Assembly (NCBI GenBank): GCA_964492245.1
Contig: CAZBJJ010000019.1
Coordinates: forward strand, 1 to 34,727
DNA: 34,727 nucleotides
Direction of reading: 5' to 3'
Origin: CAZBJJ01 sp964492245
Lineage (GTDB): Bacteria; Spirochaetota; Spirochaetia; Treponematales; Breznakiellaceae
Shown here: piece after piece, positions 1 through 9,207 of the stretch
Layout of the letters: each line of letters starts with the position of its first letter
Numbering within the stretch: the first letter of the stretch is position 1
Position numbers and translations under genes: made by a program
The notes under the pieces: generated by a model
What the model saw: the letters and a program-made list of their open reading frames with translations, nothing else
Told to the model about the DNA's origin: nothing
The model's database searches: none

Positions 1-1
1 C

Positions 2-2215
2 AAGGGCGATGACAGCGGTGGGGGCGGTTTAAGGGGGCGCGAACGCCGCGATTTTAACCCCTGCGCTGCCTTTGAACCCTTTCTTGTAACTGGCAAGGAT
101 GGCCGGGTAAGGGTAGAGGTACTCTTTCCCGATTCCCTTACCACTTACCGCTTAACAGCGGTGGCCAGCGATATTGATAATTTTGGCATTGCAGAGACGG
201 AGGCGCAGGTGAGCCAGTCCATCGTGGCTGTCGCCTCCCTGCCCGAAGAGTTGCGCCTGCGCGATACGGCCGAAGTGTCGCTGTTGTTGACCAATTTGGA
301 TGCGTCTAGCCAAGAGGTAACAGTGACCCTGTCGCTAGGGCCCTCGGGGCACTCGGCAACCTTGGGGCAGTTGGCCCCTCTTGCCCTGGATGGACCGGAG
401 AAAAAATCGATAAAGCTGGGCCCTGGCCAGAGTGCAGAATTGCCATTCAGATTAGCTGCCCTAGCTGTGGGACAGGGGGAAATTAGTTTTGATATACAGT
501 CGAAATTATTGAAAGAAAGATTGATAAAGGAAATAGAGGTAAAAAGACCCCTTGTGTACGAGAGCTTTACGAGCACGGGCAGCCTAAGTGGCGATAAAAC
601 CTTTATAGAAGAGGCCCTTATTCTGCCTTCGAGCGTCCTGCAGGAGTCGGGGAGCCTGTCGTTGAGCCTTTCGGCCTCTAGGCTTTCGCTTTTGCGGGGG
701 ACCATCGACTATCTCTTGGACTACCCCTATAGCTGTTTGGAACAGAAGATGTCGGTACTTACCTCGGTCTTGCTGTTTTCGCCCCTTTTTGATGCCTTTG
801 GGCTGGAACACCGCATTGCCGACCCGCAGGGCCATATTAAAAAAGAGCTGGATTATATTGCTGCCCAGGCCCAGGAAGATGCCAGTTTGCCCTTCTGGCC
901 CGGCGACAATTATGCCAACTACTATGTGAGCCTGCGCTTTGCCCATTTCTTGTCGCTGGCAGGAGCCCGCGGCATTCTGCCCCCCGAAACGGAATTCTTC
1001 TCGCTGGATCGGCTTGTGGAATATTTAGATAAGCCGGCCAATCGGCCCCCCTGGTATGGCCAGGACAACATGTTGCAGGCCTACAGCCTGTATGTTCGCA
1101 GCCTGTATGGCAGGCAGCCCTTGCAGGAGCTACAGACCCTGGCCAAGGCGGAAAAGCTGGACAATGCCAGTCGCGCGCTCCTAGGCCTGACCGCCCTGGA
1201 AATTGGCGATCGAAGTTTGGCGCGCAAGCTTTACACCGAGCTAAAGCGCTATTTTAAGCCGGGCACAAGGGGGCTGGAAATTGACGATGCCTATACTGGT
1301 TCGCAGGGCTTCTGGGGCAGCGATATCGAACGCACAGCTATCAGTCTATTATTTATGGCCAGCTTAAACCCCGAGGACGAGATGCTCACCCGCCTCACCA
1401 ATAGCCTGGTGCTTCGCCAAAACCGAGGAGCCTGGAACTCGACCAGCAGCGCCTATTGGGCCATGCTCGCCTTGGGAAAAATTGCCGAACAGGAGGAGGC
1501 AAAGACCACCAATTTTACTGCTCAGGCTAGCCTGCGGGGAAAAAATGTGATTCAGGAGAATTTTAAAAAATACGGGCAGGAGCCAGCTACGCTGTTTTTG
1601 CGTTTTACTGGGCCCGCCCTGCAAGATCTGCCCCGAGACAGCATCCTACCTCTGCGCATTGAACGGCAGGGGCAGGGGAGCCTGCACTATGTAGCCAGCC
1701 TGCGCTACGCCCTACCGGCGGAACTTATGCCCGCCCGCGACGAGGGCTTTTCGGTATATGTGCAATATATGGATGAAAATGGCAAGGAAATTGATGAAAA
1801 ACATCTTGTGGCCGGCAGGCGGTACTGGGGCAAGCTGTTAATTTCTACCAGCAGGGACCGAAGCTTTGTGGCCCTTAGCCTGCCTTTGCCCTCGGGGGTC
1901 AGCATCGACAATGCGGCCTTTGTTACAACGGCAAGAGGGCCAGAGACAGAGGAGCCCGACAAAGGGTGGGGCTATATTTCGGAGAAGGAGTACTGGCGGC
2001 GGGAGCACCGACAGTTTATTTTTAACAACGAAATTCAGTGGCTCTGGGACTATTTTCCCGCCGGGCGGGCAGAGCTGAGTTTTACCTTTCGAGCAATTCG
2101 CCCGGGGGTCTATCCCCTGCCACCAGCTGTGGCGCACTGTATGTACGAGGAGGAGGTCTTTGGGCGCAGTGCCGGCCGCTTGGCCATAATTGGCAGGGAA
2201 TCCCCGGGAAAATAA
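2..2215 (+). CDS. Bacterial alpha-2-macroglobulin, C-terminal part (5' end outside window)
   Basis: Traps proteases in the periplasm: cleavage of a bait region exposes a thioester that binds the attacker covalently. The frame is open from base 2, so an internal GTG at 161 is not the start; the N-terminal half, signal peptide and bait region lie upstream. The first visible residues (FEPFLVTGKDGRVRVEVLFP, then PDSLTTYRL) match the conserved A2M domain. The thioester motif CLEQ is intact at 734-745 within YPYSCLEQKMS, followed by the helical complement-like domain and a C-terminal receptor-like beta domain. The stop is 4 bases before pbpC, the same pairing as the E. coli yfhM-pbpC locus, where the inhibitor is thought to guard the periplasm while PBP1C repairs the wall. 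Family call is sure; the inhibitory role here is inferred. Confidence 0.93.
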   Translation, partial: KGDDSGGGGLRGRERRDFNPCAAFEPFLVTGKDGRVRVEVLFPDSLTTYRLTAVASDIDNFGIAETEAQVSQSIVAVASLPEELRLRDTAEVSLLLTNLDASSQEVTVTLSLGPSGHSATLGQLAPLALDGPEKKSIKLGPGQSAELPFRLAALAVGQGEISFDIQSKLLKERLIKEIEVKRPLVYESFTSTGSLSGDKTFIEEALILPSSVLQESGSLSLSLSASRLSLLRGTIDYLLDYPYSCLEQKMSVLTSVLLFSPLFDAFGLEHRIADPQGHIKKELDYIAAQAQEDASLPFWPGDNYANYYVSLRFAHFLSLAGARGILPPETEFFSLDRLVEYLDKPANRPPWYGQDNMLQAYSLYVRSLYGRQPLQELQTLAKAEKLDNASRALLGLTALEIGDRSLARKLYTELKRYFKPGTRGLEIDDAYTGSQGFWGSDIERTAISLLFMASLNPEDEMLTRLTNSLVLRQNRGAWNSTSSAYWAMLALGKIAEQEEAKTTNFTAQASLRGKNVIQENFKKYGQEPATLFLRFTGPALQDLPRDSILPLRIERQGQGSLHYVASLRYALPAELMPARDEGFSVYVQYMDENGKEIDEKHLVAGRRYWGKLLISTSRDRSFVALSLPLPSGVSIDNAAFVTTARGPETEEPDKGWGYISEKEYWRREHRQFIFNNEIQWLWDYFPAGRAELSFTFRAIRPGVYPLPPAVAHCMYEEEVFGRSAGRLAIIGRESPGK

Positions 2216-2219
2216 GTGA

Positions 2220-4657
2220 ATGCGCTCGAGAGTTTTTGCCCTAGTCGGAATTTTGGTCGGCCTTTTTCTGGCCCTACAGCCCGCCCTGCGCCTTTGGCCC
2301 TGGCCAGAGTACGAGGCCTTTTGCCAACAGCCCTTTAGCCGCACGCTGTATAGTGCAGAGGGCAAGCTTTTGGCAATTGAAGGCCTCGAGGAGGGCCTTC
2401 AGCGGCAGTGGGTGGCACTAGAGGATGTTCCCGCGCACACATTGCGTATTTTTATAGCGGCCGAGGACAGGCGTTTTTATAGGCATTGGGGCATTGATGC
2501 CCTTGCTGTCCTTAGAAGTGCCTATATAAATTTGCGCTCGGGCAGCGTTAAGAGTGGGGCAAGCACGATAGGCATGCAGTTGGCCCGCATCATCCATGGG
2601 AAAAAAACCGGACTAAGTGCAGAAGCCAGATTAANNNNNNNNNNNNNNNNNNNNNNNNNNNNNNNNNNNNNNNNNNNNNNNNNNNNNNNNNNNNNNNNNN
2701 NNNNNNNNNNNNNNNNNNNNNNNNNNNNNNNNNNTTGGCCCGCATCATCCATGGGAAAAAAACCGGACTAAGTGCAGAAGCCAGATTAAACGCAAAAGCC
2801 GGACTTGCCCTTAAAGCTGGCGAGGCCTTTCGCGCAGTGCAGCTACAGGCCCTGCGGGGGAAAAAAGGAGTGCTGGAGGCCTGGCTCAATTGTCTGCCCT
2901 TTGGCTCGAATATCGAGGGCCTTGCCTCCATTGCCCAGCGTCGTTTTTCCTGTAAACCACAGGCCCTTGGCATAGAGCAGAGCCTATTGCTAGCCCTGAT
3001 ACCCCGAAGCCCCAGCCACTACGATTTTTTCTACGAGAAAAACCGGGAACGGGCGGTGGCTGCGGCATTGCAACTTGCCAAAAGGGCCGGGTACAGCGTT
3101 TCTGAGGCAGAGCTTTTGCGAGTTGCCACCGCCTTGACCGGGCAGGCCGTGGAGAGCGCTACCAGGCAGAACCCTGCGCCTCATTTTATTCGCGAGACAT
3201 TCAGACGAAACCCTGCATTTTTTCCCCTTCAAAATAAGGACCGTTCTGCGGAAAAACTTGGCGACATTGCCAGCCAGCTCGACCTTGCACTGCAAAAGGA
3301 GGCAGAAAAACAGCTGGGAATGGCTATTCTTGAATATAGCGATCGGCGTATCCAGACCGGGGCTATTTTGGTTTTAGAAAATGCCAGTGGGCAGGTGCTA
3401 AGCTGGGTGGGCTCGCACGATTTTTGGGATGATGGGGCAAGCGGACAAATTGATGGCGTTCTGGCAAAAAATCAGAGCGGTTCTACAATAAAGCCTTTTT
3501 TGTACGCCCTGGCCCTGGAGCGGGGCCTTGTGGCTTCGGAAATTCTACCGGATATACCCACCGTCTTTGGCAGCGAGTACTCCTATTTTCCCATGAACTT
3601 CGACCGCCATTTTAATGGCCCTACACGCCTGCGAGTGGCTCTTGCCTCCAGCCTCAATGTGCCCGCCGTCTACCTTTTACAGCGATTAAGTGTAAAGGCC
3701 TTCGAAGACTGGCTTATAGACTTAGGCTTTTACTCGATAGTAGCGCAAAGGGGGAGCAATGGGCTTGCGCTGGCCCTTGGCTCCTGCGGAATAAGCTTGG
3801 AAGAGCTTACTAGGGGCTTTGCGATATTGGCCAATTCTGGCTGCAAGCCCGGTAGCGGTGAACAGCTTATAAGCAAAGAGACGGCCTGGCTTATCAAAGA
3901 CATGCTCAGCGATGCCGACAGCCGCTATAAGGGCTTTGGCAGTAGCCCTTCGATGCAATCTTCGCTCTCGCTTATGTTTAAAACGGGCACAGCACAGCAG
4001 TTCCAGCATATCTGGGCCCTGGCAGCTAGCCCGAAATACACGGTGGGGGTGTGGATGGGAAGCTTCCAGGGCAGTACGGTGCGCGGTCAGACTGGCAGCA
4101 GCGTACCGGCCTATATTGCGCGAAATATTCTGGAATATTTGCACGATACATCGCCCTGGCCAAAACGGCCAGAGAGCCTTGTGCCCCTGGAAATTTGTGC
4201 GGTATCCGGGCTCTTAGCCAAGGCGGACTGCCCCCACCGGCTCATTGAATATCTGCCCTTTTCTGCCAACCTTTCGCCCTGCACCTGGCACCGTGGAAAG
4301 ACACTTCTGCTCCCCGATACATACCGGGCCTGGGCTGCAGACAGGCAGCGCCTCGTGCAAATTGGGGGGGAAAGGACAGGGGCGAACATTCGCCGCCCCC
4401 TGGCAGGCTCTGTCTTCTATATAAAGGAGATGGATGGGCCGTCTACATCGGGCGAGAATGTCAGTTTGGGCAATAAGATACGCTTAGAGACCACTGGCTT
4501 TGCAGAAGGGGCAGAGGTTTATCTCGATGGCCAGCTCTATGGCCAACTAGATGCCACCGGCAGGCTCTTTTTGCCAGCCAAATTGGGAAATACCCAGGTG
4601 GTGGTAGAAGACAGAAGGGGCCAGAGGCTCGGCACTAACTACCTCGTTCGCAACTGA
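2220..4657 (+). CDS. pbpC: Penicillin-binding protein 1C, interrupted by an assembly gap
   Basis: Bifunctional peptidoglycan glycosyltransferase/transpeptidase anchored in the inner membrane. Residues 4-25 form the membrane anchor. The GT51 domain shows AAEDRRFYRHWGID with catalytic Glu82, then the GASTIGMQLAR motif. In the gap-collapsed numbering the transpeptidase shows SGSTIK with nucleophile Ser370, then SSLN and KTGTAQQF, and a C-terminal PBP1C-type beta domain follows. As given, the sequence contains 100 Ns (2635-2734) and the 55 bases on each side are identical, so the reading frame appears to shift from phase 0 to phase 2. Removing the Ns and one copy (155 bases) joins the halves in frame into about 760 residues, close to E. 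coli PBP1C (about 770). It sits 4 bases after the alpha-2-macroglobulin gene. The break is therefore most likely an assembly artefact, not a pseudogene. Confidence 0.93.
2580..2789. other. Scaffold gap flanked by an identical 55-base duplication
   Basis: Bases 2580-2634 and 2735-2789 are identical and surround exactly 100 Ns. Fifty-five bases is a common de Bruijn k-mer size, and 100 Ns is a conventional gap of unknown length. The simplest reading is two contig ends that overlap by one k-mer and were scaffolded without being merged. No sequence is needed to fill the gap for pbpC to be complete. Confidence 0.9.
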
Positions 4658-4674
4658 GCCCCAGAGAAGAGCAG

Positions 4675-4706
4675 TTGACAGCATCCAGACTTTTTCCCAT
4701 TATATT
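4675..4706 (+). promoter_or_regulatory. Sigma70-like promoter for the DUF4912/GH57 unit
   Basis: A perfect TTGACA lies at 4675-4680. The best -10 is TATATT at 4701-4706 (20-base spacer); CATTAT at 4698-4703 gives 17 bases. Either puts transcription start within about 2 bases of the ATG at 4712, so the transcript would have almost no leader. Confidence 0.55.
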
Positions 4707-4711
4707 CATCA

Positions 4712-5419
4712 ATGAGAGGATGGCCAGTTTCCCGGGTACATTTAGAGACCCTATCAAATAGCGATTTATCGAGCTTGGCAGACGAGTTAGGCTTGGACTT
4801 GCCCTCGGGCTTGAACCGCATTTTTGTAATTGAAGAAATTTTAGAGGCCTCTTTAGAAAATCAAGAGGCTTCTTCCGGAAATAATGAAGCTTCTTCGGAA
4901 AAAACAGAGGGCGCACCGGAGTCCACCGATCTAGTCGTAGACGAAACAATAGCTCCGGTAGACAGTATTCCCGCCCTGTATTTCGATACCTATATAAATG
5001 TGCTTTTGCGCGATCCCTATTGGGTACATGTCTTTTGGGAAATTCGCGCTATAGACAAAGAGGAAATAGAGAAGACAGAAGGCTTTGCCGGCTTTTTACT
5101 GCGCGTATGGAGTCTGGGGACCCCTACAAACAATATGGCCCAGACAAGCTTTACCATAGACCTGGACCTAGACGATTGCTCTCGCTATATCGGGCTTCCT
5201 GGTAGCTCCAGTTGGTATCGGGTAGATCTCTGTGTCTTGGAAAATGAAGAGGAAAAGGTGATAATAAGTACCAAAGCATTTAAGGTCCCCGACAATCCCT
5301 ATACCATTTTAAACAGGGTGCAGGAGAGCAAGGTACAGAACATAGCCTTTTTATGTGGCATTAAAAAATTACCGCTACTCAGATCTAAAGACAGGGTCGC
5401 AAAAGTTACGGAGCAATAG
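4712..5419 (+). CDS. DUF4912 domain protein
   Basis: A 235-residue soluble protein of unknown biochemical function. Residues about 14-40 look like a small helical SAP/Rho-N-like segment. An acidic Glu/Ala/Ser-rich linker with imperfect EAS repeats (about 45-75) leads to the DUF4912 core, recognisable by the segment YINVLLRDPYWVHVFWEI. In many bacteria DUF4912 genes lie beside GH57 enzymes, as here (the next gene starts 16 bases after the stop), so a role linked to glycan metabolism is likely but inferred. No Shine-Dalgarno sequence precedes the ATG, which sits 5 bases after a -10-like TATATT. Confidence 0.8.
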   Translation: MRGWPVSRVHLETLSNSDLSSLADELGLDLPSGLNRIFVIEEILEASLENQEASSGNNEASSEKTEGAPESTDLVVDETIAPVDSIPALYFDTYINVLLRDPYWVHVFWEIRAIDKEEIEKTEGFAGFLLRVWSLGTPTNNMAQTSFTIDLDLDDCSRYIGLPGSSSWYRVDLCVLENEEEKVIISTKAFKVPDNPYTILNRVQESKVQNIAFLCGIKKLPLLRSKDRVAKVTEQ

Positions 5420-5435
5420 GGCACATGGGAAATTT

Positions 5436-7025
5436 ATGAAAAAACTACATACACTGACTTTTTTACTCCATGCCCATGTGCCATTCGTGCGCCAACAGGA
5501 TGCCAATGGCTGTGTCGAGGAACGCTGGCTCTTTGAAGCCATAAGCGAAACCTATATGCCCCTTTTAACCATGTTCGAGCGCCTGGAAAGCGATGGCATT
5601 CCCTTTAGTATTGCCCTATCGCTGTCGCCCCTGCTCTGCCAAATGCTCGCCGATCCGGCAATTCAAATGCGCTATGTGGAACATCAGGACCGGCTTATTG
5701 CCTTTGGCGAGCGGGAGCTTATTCGATCGAAGGATAGAGCCGACGAACAAAGCCTTGTGCAGATGTATTTAGACCGGGCCGTAAATGATAGGGCGCGCTT
5801 TGTGGAATACTACGGCTCGAATTTATTAAATGCCTTTGCCCATTGGCAAAGAAAAGGCTTTGTGGAACTTTTAACCAGTGCCGCCACTCACGCCTTTATG
5901 CCCTTTTTAGTAGATAGCCCGGAATCGCTGCAGGCTCAGGTTGAGCTGGCAATACATTCCCACCGCAGTTTTTTTTCTAAAAACCCCGCAGGTTTTTATC
6001 TGCCCCACCTTGCCTGGTTTCCCGAGGCTGGCGAACTCCTGCGCTCCTATGGCCTAAGCTACACCGTGGTCGAAAGCCATGGCCTTTTACATGCAAAGCC
6101 ATGTCCCACAAAGGGCACAATGGCCCCCGTTCAGACAGCCGGTGGCCTGACCGTGTTTGGACGCGATTACCAAGCGACTCGCCAGATTTTCGACAGCGAG
6201 GAGGGTTTTATTGCCCATCCGGCTTTCCGAGATTTTAACTGGGATGCCGGCTACGAGTTGCCCCTGGAGGCCTTAGTGCCCCTTTTAGAAATCGAAAACA
6301 TCCGTGGCTCCAGTAGCTTTAAATATCGCGCCAAGGGAACAAAGGGTGCCGATGCCCAAATTTATAGTGTAGATACGGCATTGCAAGAGATCGATGGCCA
6401 AGTTGATGCCTTTTTAAACTCCTGTCTGGCCCAGATGGCCGCCTACGAAGCAGAGCTCGACACGGTTAGCAATATCTTTTGCGCCTTCGACGCCGAGCTC
6501 TTTGGGCACCGCTGGTACGAGGGCATACATTTTTTAGAAAGGGTGTTCCGGAAAGTCTATCGCTCCCAAGATATCAGACTGATAAAACCCATCCACGCCA
6601 TTGAGCTGTTCGCCGAAAAAGAGGCGGTCGATATTCACCCCAGCAGCTGTGGGCGCTGTGGCTATAACGAAAATTGGCTCGATGTCTCTAACGATTGGAC
6701 CTGGCGCCATATTATACAATGTGCAAAAAGGCTGACCGATTTGACCAAACGGTTCCCCGACGAGACGGGCCTAAAGGAGCGGACCTTAAACCAGGCCACT
6801 CGCGAGGTCCTGCTTGCGCAGTCGGCCGACTGGCAGGATTTAATGCGCGAGCGCATTGCCCCCGACTTTGCCAAACGGCGCTTTGAATCCTTTATACAAA
6901 ACTTTATTACGGCCTACGAATCCCTGGGGAGCAACTACGTGAGCACCGATTGGCTGACCAAACTAGAGCGACGCGATAATATTTTTGATAGCATCAATTA
7001 TCGGGTATTCAGCGAAAAAACATAG
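5436..7025 (+). CDS. Glycoside hydrolase family 57, 1,4-alpha-glucan branching enzyme type (DUF1957)
   Basis: Likely transfers alpha-glucan segments to form alpha-1,6 branches in glycogen-like storage polymer. The protein has 529 residues, typical for GH57 branching enzymes. It opens with FLLHAHVPFVRQ (the family's first motif) and EERWLFEAISETYMPLL. The predicted nucleophile is Glu197 in AWFPEAGELL and the predicted acid/base is Asp352 in FDAELFGHRWYEG; the C-terminal helical domain is present. The ATG at 5436 was chosen because the family's N-terminal motif begins right after it, although the frame is open to a GTG at 5355 inside DUF4912. The ribosome site is weak. It is probably cotranscribed with DUF4912. 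Whether it branches, hydrolyses or transfers cannot be decided from sequence alone. Confidence 0.88.
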   Translation: MKKLHTLTFLLHAHVPFVRQQDANGCVEERWLFEAISETYMPLLTMFERLESDGIPFSIALSLSPLLCQMLADPAIQMRYVEHQDRLIAFGERELIRSKDRADEQSLVQMYLDRAVNDRARFVEYYGSNLLNAFAHWQRKGFVELLTSAATHAFMPFLVDSPESLQAQVELAIHSHRSFFSKNPAGFYLPHLAWFPEAGELLRSYGLSYTVVESHGLLHAKPCPTKGTMAPVQTAGGLTVFGRDYQATRQIFDSEEGFIAHPAFRDFNWDAGYELPLEALVPLLEIENIRGSSSFKYRAKGTKGADAQIYSVDTALQEIDGQVDAFLNSCLAQMAAYEAELDTVSNIFCAFDAELFGHRWYEGIHFLERVFRKVYRSQDIRLIKPIHAIELFAEKEAVDIHPSSCGRCGYNENWLDVSNDWTWRHIIQCAKRLTDLTKRFPDETGLKERTLNQATREVLLAQSADWQDLMRERIAPDFAKRRFESFIQNFITAYESLGSNYVSTDWLTKLERRDNIFDSINYRVFSEKT

Positions 7026-7040
7026 CCTATTTAGGAAAAT

Positions 7041-7070
7041 TTGCCAAAACAAATAAATGAATCATACTAT
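7041..7070 (+). promoter_or_regulatory. Candidate promoter for the sensor kinase gene
   Basis: TTGCCA at 7041-7046 and TACTAT at 7065-7070 (18-base spacer), with the ATG at 7075 only 4 bases after the -10. Transcription would begin at or next to the start codon. No Shine-Dalgarno sequence is seen before either possible ATG (7057 or 7075). Confidence 0.4.
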
Positions 7071-7074
7071 ATGT

Positions 7075-8964
7075 ATGAAAATATATTCTTTATTAATAAT
7101 TTTTAGCTTGTTTTTATTTGGGGGAAACTCCCAAGTTTTTAGCCGAGAACCTAAGGCAGAGCCCCGCCGACAGGTTCTTATGCTCTATTCTTTTTCGCGC
7201 TGGACAAATTGGCAAAAACAGATAGTAAAGGGCTTTGACGCGGGCTTAGAAGAGGCCGGTGGGCAGTTACAGCCCATCATCTATGAAGAGAACTTGGACT
7301 CCGCCCGTCTAATTGATGGCCAAGATGACGAAGTTCTCATTGCCTATTTAGAAGATAAATACGCTGGCATACCATTTGATATGCTTATTGCCGAAGGGCA
7401 GGCCGCTGGTGAATTTCTATTCAGGAATCCGAGCTTTTTCCCCAAGGTCTCGCGCTATGCCTTAAATTTTTTAAAGTTTCCCCAACTGCCGGCGGGGCGG
7501 GGAGATGAGTTTACCTTTGAAACCATCGTTACTCCTGATATTTTTATTGGCAAAATTAAAGAGCTTTTACCCAATGTAAACCGCGTAATTGCGGTAGTGG
7601 ACAATTCTCCTATGGGGAAAAATGCGGAGCAGTCTTTTCGCAATGTAAATGATACGGGCAGGGCACTGCCCTTTATAGAAATATGGAACAATTTTACTGC
7701 TAGCGAACTGTACGAGCGGGCATCTAAACTGCCCAATAATTCTATTTTACTTTATACCCCACTCATCACCGATAGAAAGGGGGAGCTTTTGGACTCTGCC
7801 CAAATAGCTACAACATTGGCCAAAAACGCCTCGGTGCCGGTATTTACCCCCTTCGACTCTCTTATAGGCATAGGCCCTCTTGGCGGCTTGGTAAGCAGTG
7901 GCTATGAGCAGGGGAAGATAATTGCACGGCTTGCCCTGTTTGGTGCCGCTGGTCTTCCACCGAGCCAGGCAGCCTACGAGGAGGAGATAAGCCACTATCT
8001 CTTCGATGCGGCGGCCTTAAAACGCTGGAAAATTAAAATACCCGCCAATTTTGGCAAATATCAACTTGTAAACGTTCGCATAAGTTTTTTTAAACGACAT
8101 TGGCTGGCATCATCAATAAGTATTTTCTTGATTAGCCTATTTGGGGTGCTCAGCTTTCTTTTATGGCGGGCAAGCAAGGTACGCAGTGTATTTTTAAAAC
8201 AATTAAAATATGAGCAAAAACTTTTAGAACAGCGGGTAGAGGAGCGCACCAAGGCCCTGAGCCACATAAACAAGGAATTGACCAGAGAAATTGCCGACCG
8301 TCGGCAGGCAGAAGCGCAGGCGTATAAATTGGTCGAAGAAAAAACAACGCTCCACAAAGAATTACAACACCGGGTTAAAAATTCAATTAGCTTAATTTCT
8401 AGCTTAATTAATCTTGAATCGCACAATACGCAGAATACCGAGGTGAGCCAGATTTTGCACAAACTGGAGTCGCGGGTAAGCTCCCTGGCCTATCTGTATG
8501 AGGTATTATTTCATGCGGGCGAATTGGAAATGGTGGAAATGGCCAGCTATTTAGGTATTATTGTGGATACCGTGGGCGATAGCCTTGGGGCAGATGTGCA
8601 GGGCATTGTCATTAAAAAGAATTTTGAGCCCTTCTCGATGTCGGTTAAGCAGTCTCTCTCCCTGGGCCTAATGGTAAATGAATTGATAACCGACAGTATT
8701 CGCCATGCCTTTATAGGGCGCGAGAGCGGAACCATAGAAATTTCTGGGCGCCAAAGGGATGCCCGCTTTATTTTAGAGATAAAGGACGACGGCATTGGCC
8801 TGCCAGAGGGCTTTAATTTAAAAAAATCCAAGGGCTTTGGCCTGCTTTTAGTGGATCTTCTTTGCCAGCAGTTGAACGGAAATATTAGCCTTGGCAAGGC
8901 GATGCGTGCCAGTGCAAAGAGAGGACCGGGGGCACGTTTTCTATTGAGCATTCCGGTAGAATAA
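7075..8964 (+). CDS. Hybrid periplasmic-binding-protein/HisKA_2 sensor histidine kinase (orphan)
   Basis: Membrane sensor kinase of 629 residues. Order: signal peptide/anchor (1-22), a periplasmic ABC-substrate-binding-like sensor (about 35-330; QVLMLYSFSRW and YEENLDSARL are typical of this sensor type), a transmembrane helix (about 342-366), a coiled coil, then a HisKA_2 dimerisation domain with phospho-acceptor His432 in KELQHRVKNS. The ATPase domain has DDGIGLPEGF (G1) and KSKGFGLLLV (G2). The N-box reads NELITDSIRHAF, so Asp540 replaces the usual Mg-binding Asn. No response regulator is adjacent, so the partner is encoded elsewhere. An ATG at 7057 is possible, but 7075 gives a better signal peptide and fits the promoter. 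The ligand is unknown. Confidence 0.85.
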   Translation: MKIYSLLIIFSLFLFGGNSQVFSREPKAEPRRQVLMLYSFSRWTNWQKQIVKGFDAGLEEAGGQLQPIIYEENLDSARLIDGQDDEVLIAYLEDKYAGIPFDMLIAEGQAAGEFLFRNPSFFPKVSRYALNFLKFPQLPAGRGDEFTFETIVTPDIFIGKIKELLPNVNRVIAVVDNSPMGKNAEQSFRNVNDTGRALPFIEIWNNFTASELYERASKLPNNSILLYTPLITDRKGELLDSAQIATTLAKNASVPVFTPFDSLIGIGPLGGLVSSGYEQGKIIARLALFGAAGLPPSQAAYEEEISHYLFDAAALKRWKIKIPANFGKYQLVNVRISFFKRHWLASSISIFLISLFGVLSFLLWRASKVRSVFLKQLKYEQKLLEQRVEERTKALSHINKELTREIADRRQAEAQAYKLVEEKTTLHKELQHRVKNSISLISSLINLESHNTQNTEVSQILHKLESRVSSLAYLYEVLFHAGELEMVEMASYLGIIVDTVGDSLGADVQGIVIKKNFEPFSMSVKQSLSLGLMVNELITDSIRHAFIGRESGTIEISGRQRDARFILEIKDDGIGLPEGFNLKKSKGFGLLLVDLLCQQLNGNISLGKAMRASAKRGPGARFLLSIPVE

Positions 8965-8996
8965 AAAAAAACGAAAAGAGTTATTAGCTCTTTTCG
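8963..8996 (-). terminator. Rho-independent terminator of tRNA-Pro
   Basis: Perfect 9-bp stem (8972-8980 with 8988-8996) and a 7-base loop. On the minus strand it is followed by a run of about eight Ts (8971-8964), so it ends the tRNA transcript. It may also stop readthrough from the kinase gene, but it lacks a strong T-run in that direction. Confidence 0.85.
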
Positions 8997-9006
8997 CTAA
9001 AATATA

Positions 9007-9080
9007 TCGGGCAACCGGGACTCGAACCCGGGACCCCAAGTCCCCCAGACTTGTACGCTAGCCAACTGCGCTATTGCCCG
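9007..9080 (-). tRNA. tRNA-Pro (anticodon GGG)
   Basis: Full cloverleaf on the minus strand: a perfect 7-bp acceptor (CGGGCAA with TTGCCCG), with the C1-G72 pair typical of bacterial tRNA-Pro. The D stem is GCGC/GCGT, the anticodon stem CAAGT/ACTTG with loop CTGGGGG (anticodon GGG), and the T arm CCGGG-TTCGAGT-CCCGG. The discriminator is A. The 3' CCA is not encoded, so a CCA-adding enzyme is required. It reads codon CCC and probably CCU. Confidence 0.96.
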
Positions 9081-9120
9081 TTTTAATTCCTCCCCCCGCC
9101 TTGTGCGAGGGGACGAGTGG

Positions 9121-9150
9121 ACAATAACATAAAGCGAGTAAAAATGTCAA
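9121..9150 (-). promoter_or_regulatory. Promoter of tRNA-Pro
   Basis: On the minus strand, a perfect TTGACA (9150-9145) is followed after 18 bases by TATTGT (9126-9121), about 40 bases before the tRNA 5' end. It is divergent from the fliG promoter. Confidence 0.5.
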
Positions 9151-9172
9151 TCGAATTGAATTTTTAAATGCG

Positions 9173-9201
9173 TTGACCGCCCCCGCTCTTAAGGATATTA
9201 T
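9173..9201 (+). promoter_or_regulatory. Promoter of the fliG/M16C unit
   Basis: TTGACC at 9173-9178, an exact 17-base spacer, then TATTAT at 9196-9201. The predicted transcription start falls on the GTG at 9208, which suggests a leaderless transcript. Confidence 0.65.
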
Positions 9202-9207
9202 TAAAAT

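Noticed and set aside
161..163. GTG at 161 as the start of the alpha-2-macroglobulin gene
   Set aside because: The same frame is open back to base 2 and the upstream residues match the conserved A2M domain, so the gene continues outside the window.
2220..2789. Frameshift or tandem duplication making pbpC a pseudogene
   Set aside because: The frame change coincides exactly with the 100-N gap and a 55-base repeated flank; collapsing it gives an intact gene, so an assembly artefact is far more likely.
5355..5435. GTG at 5355 as the GH57 start
   Set aside because: It would add 27 residues that overlap the DUF4912 coding sequence and do not fit the family; the GH57 N-terminal motif starts right after the ATG at 5436.
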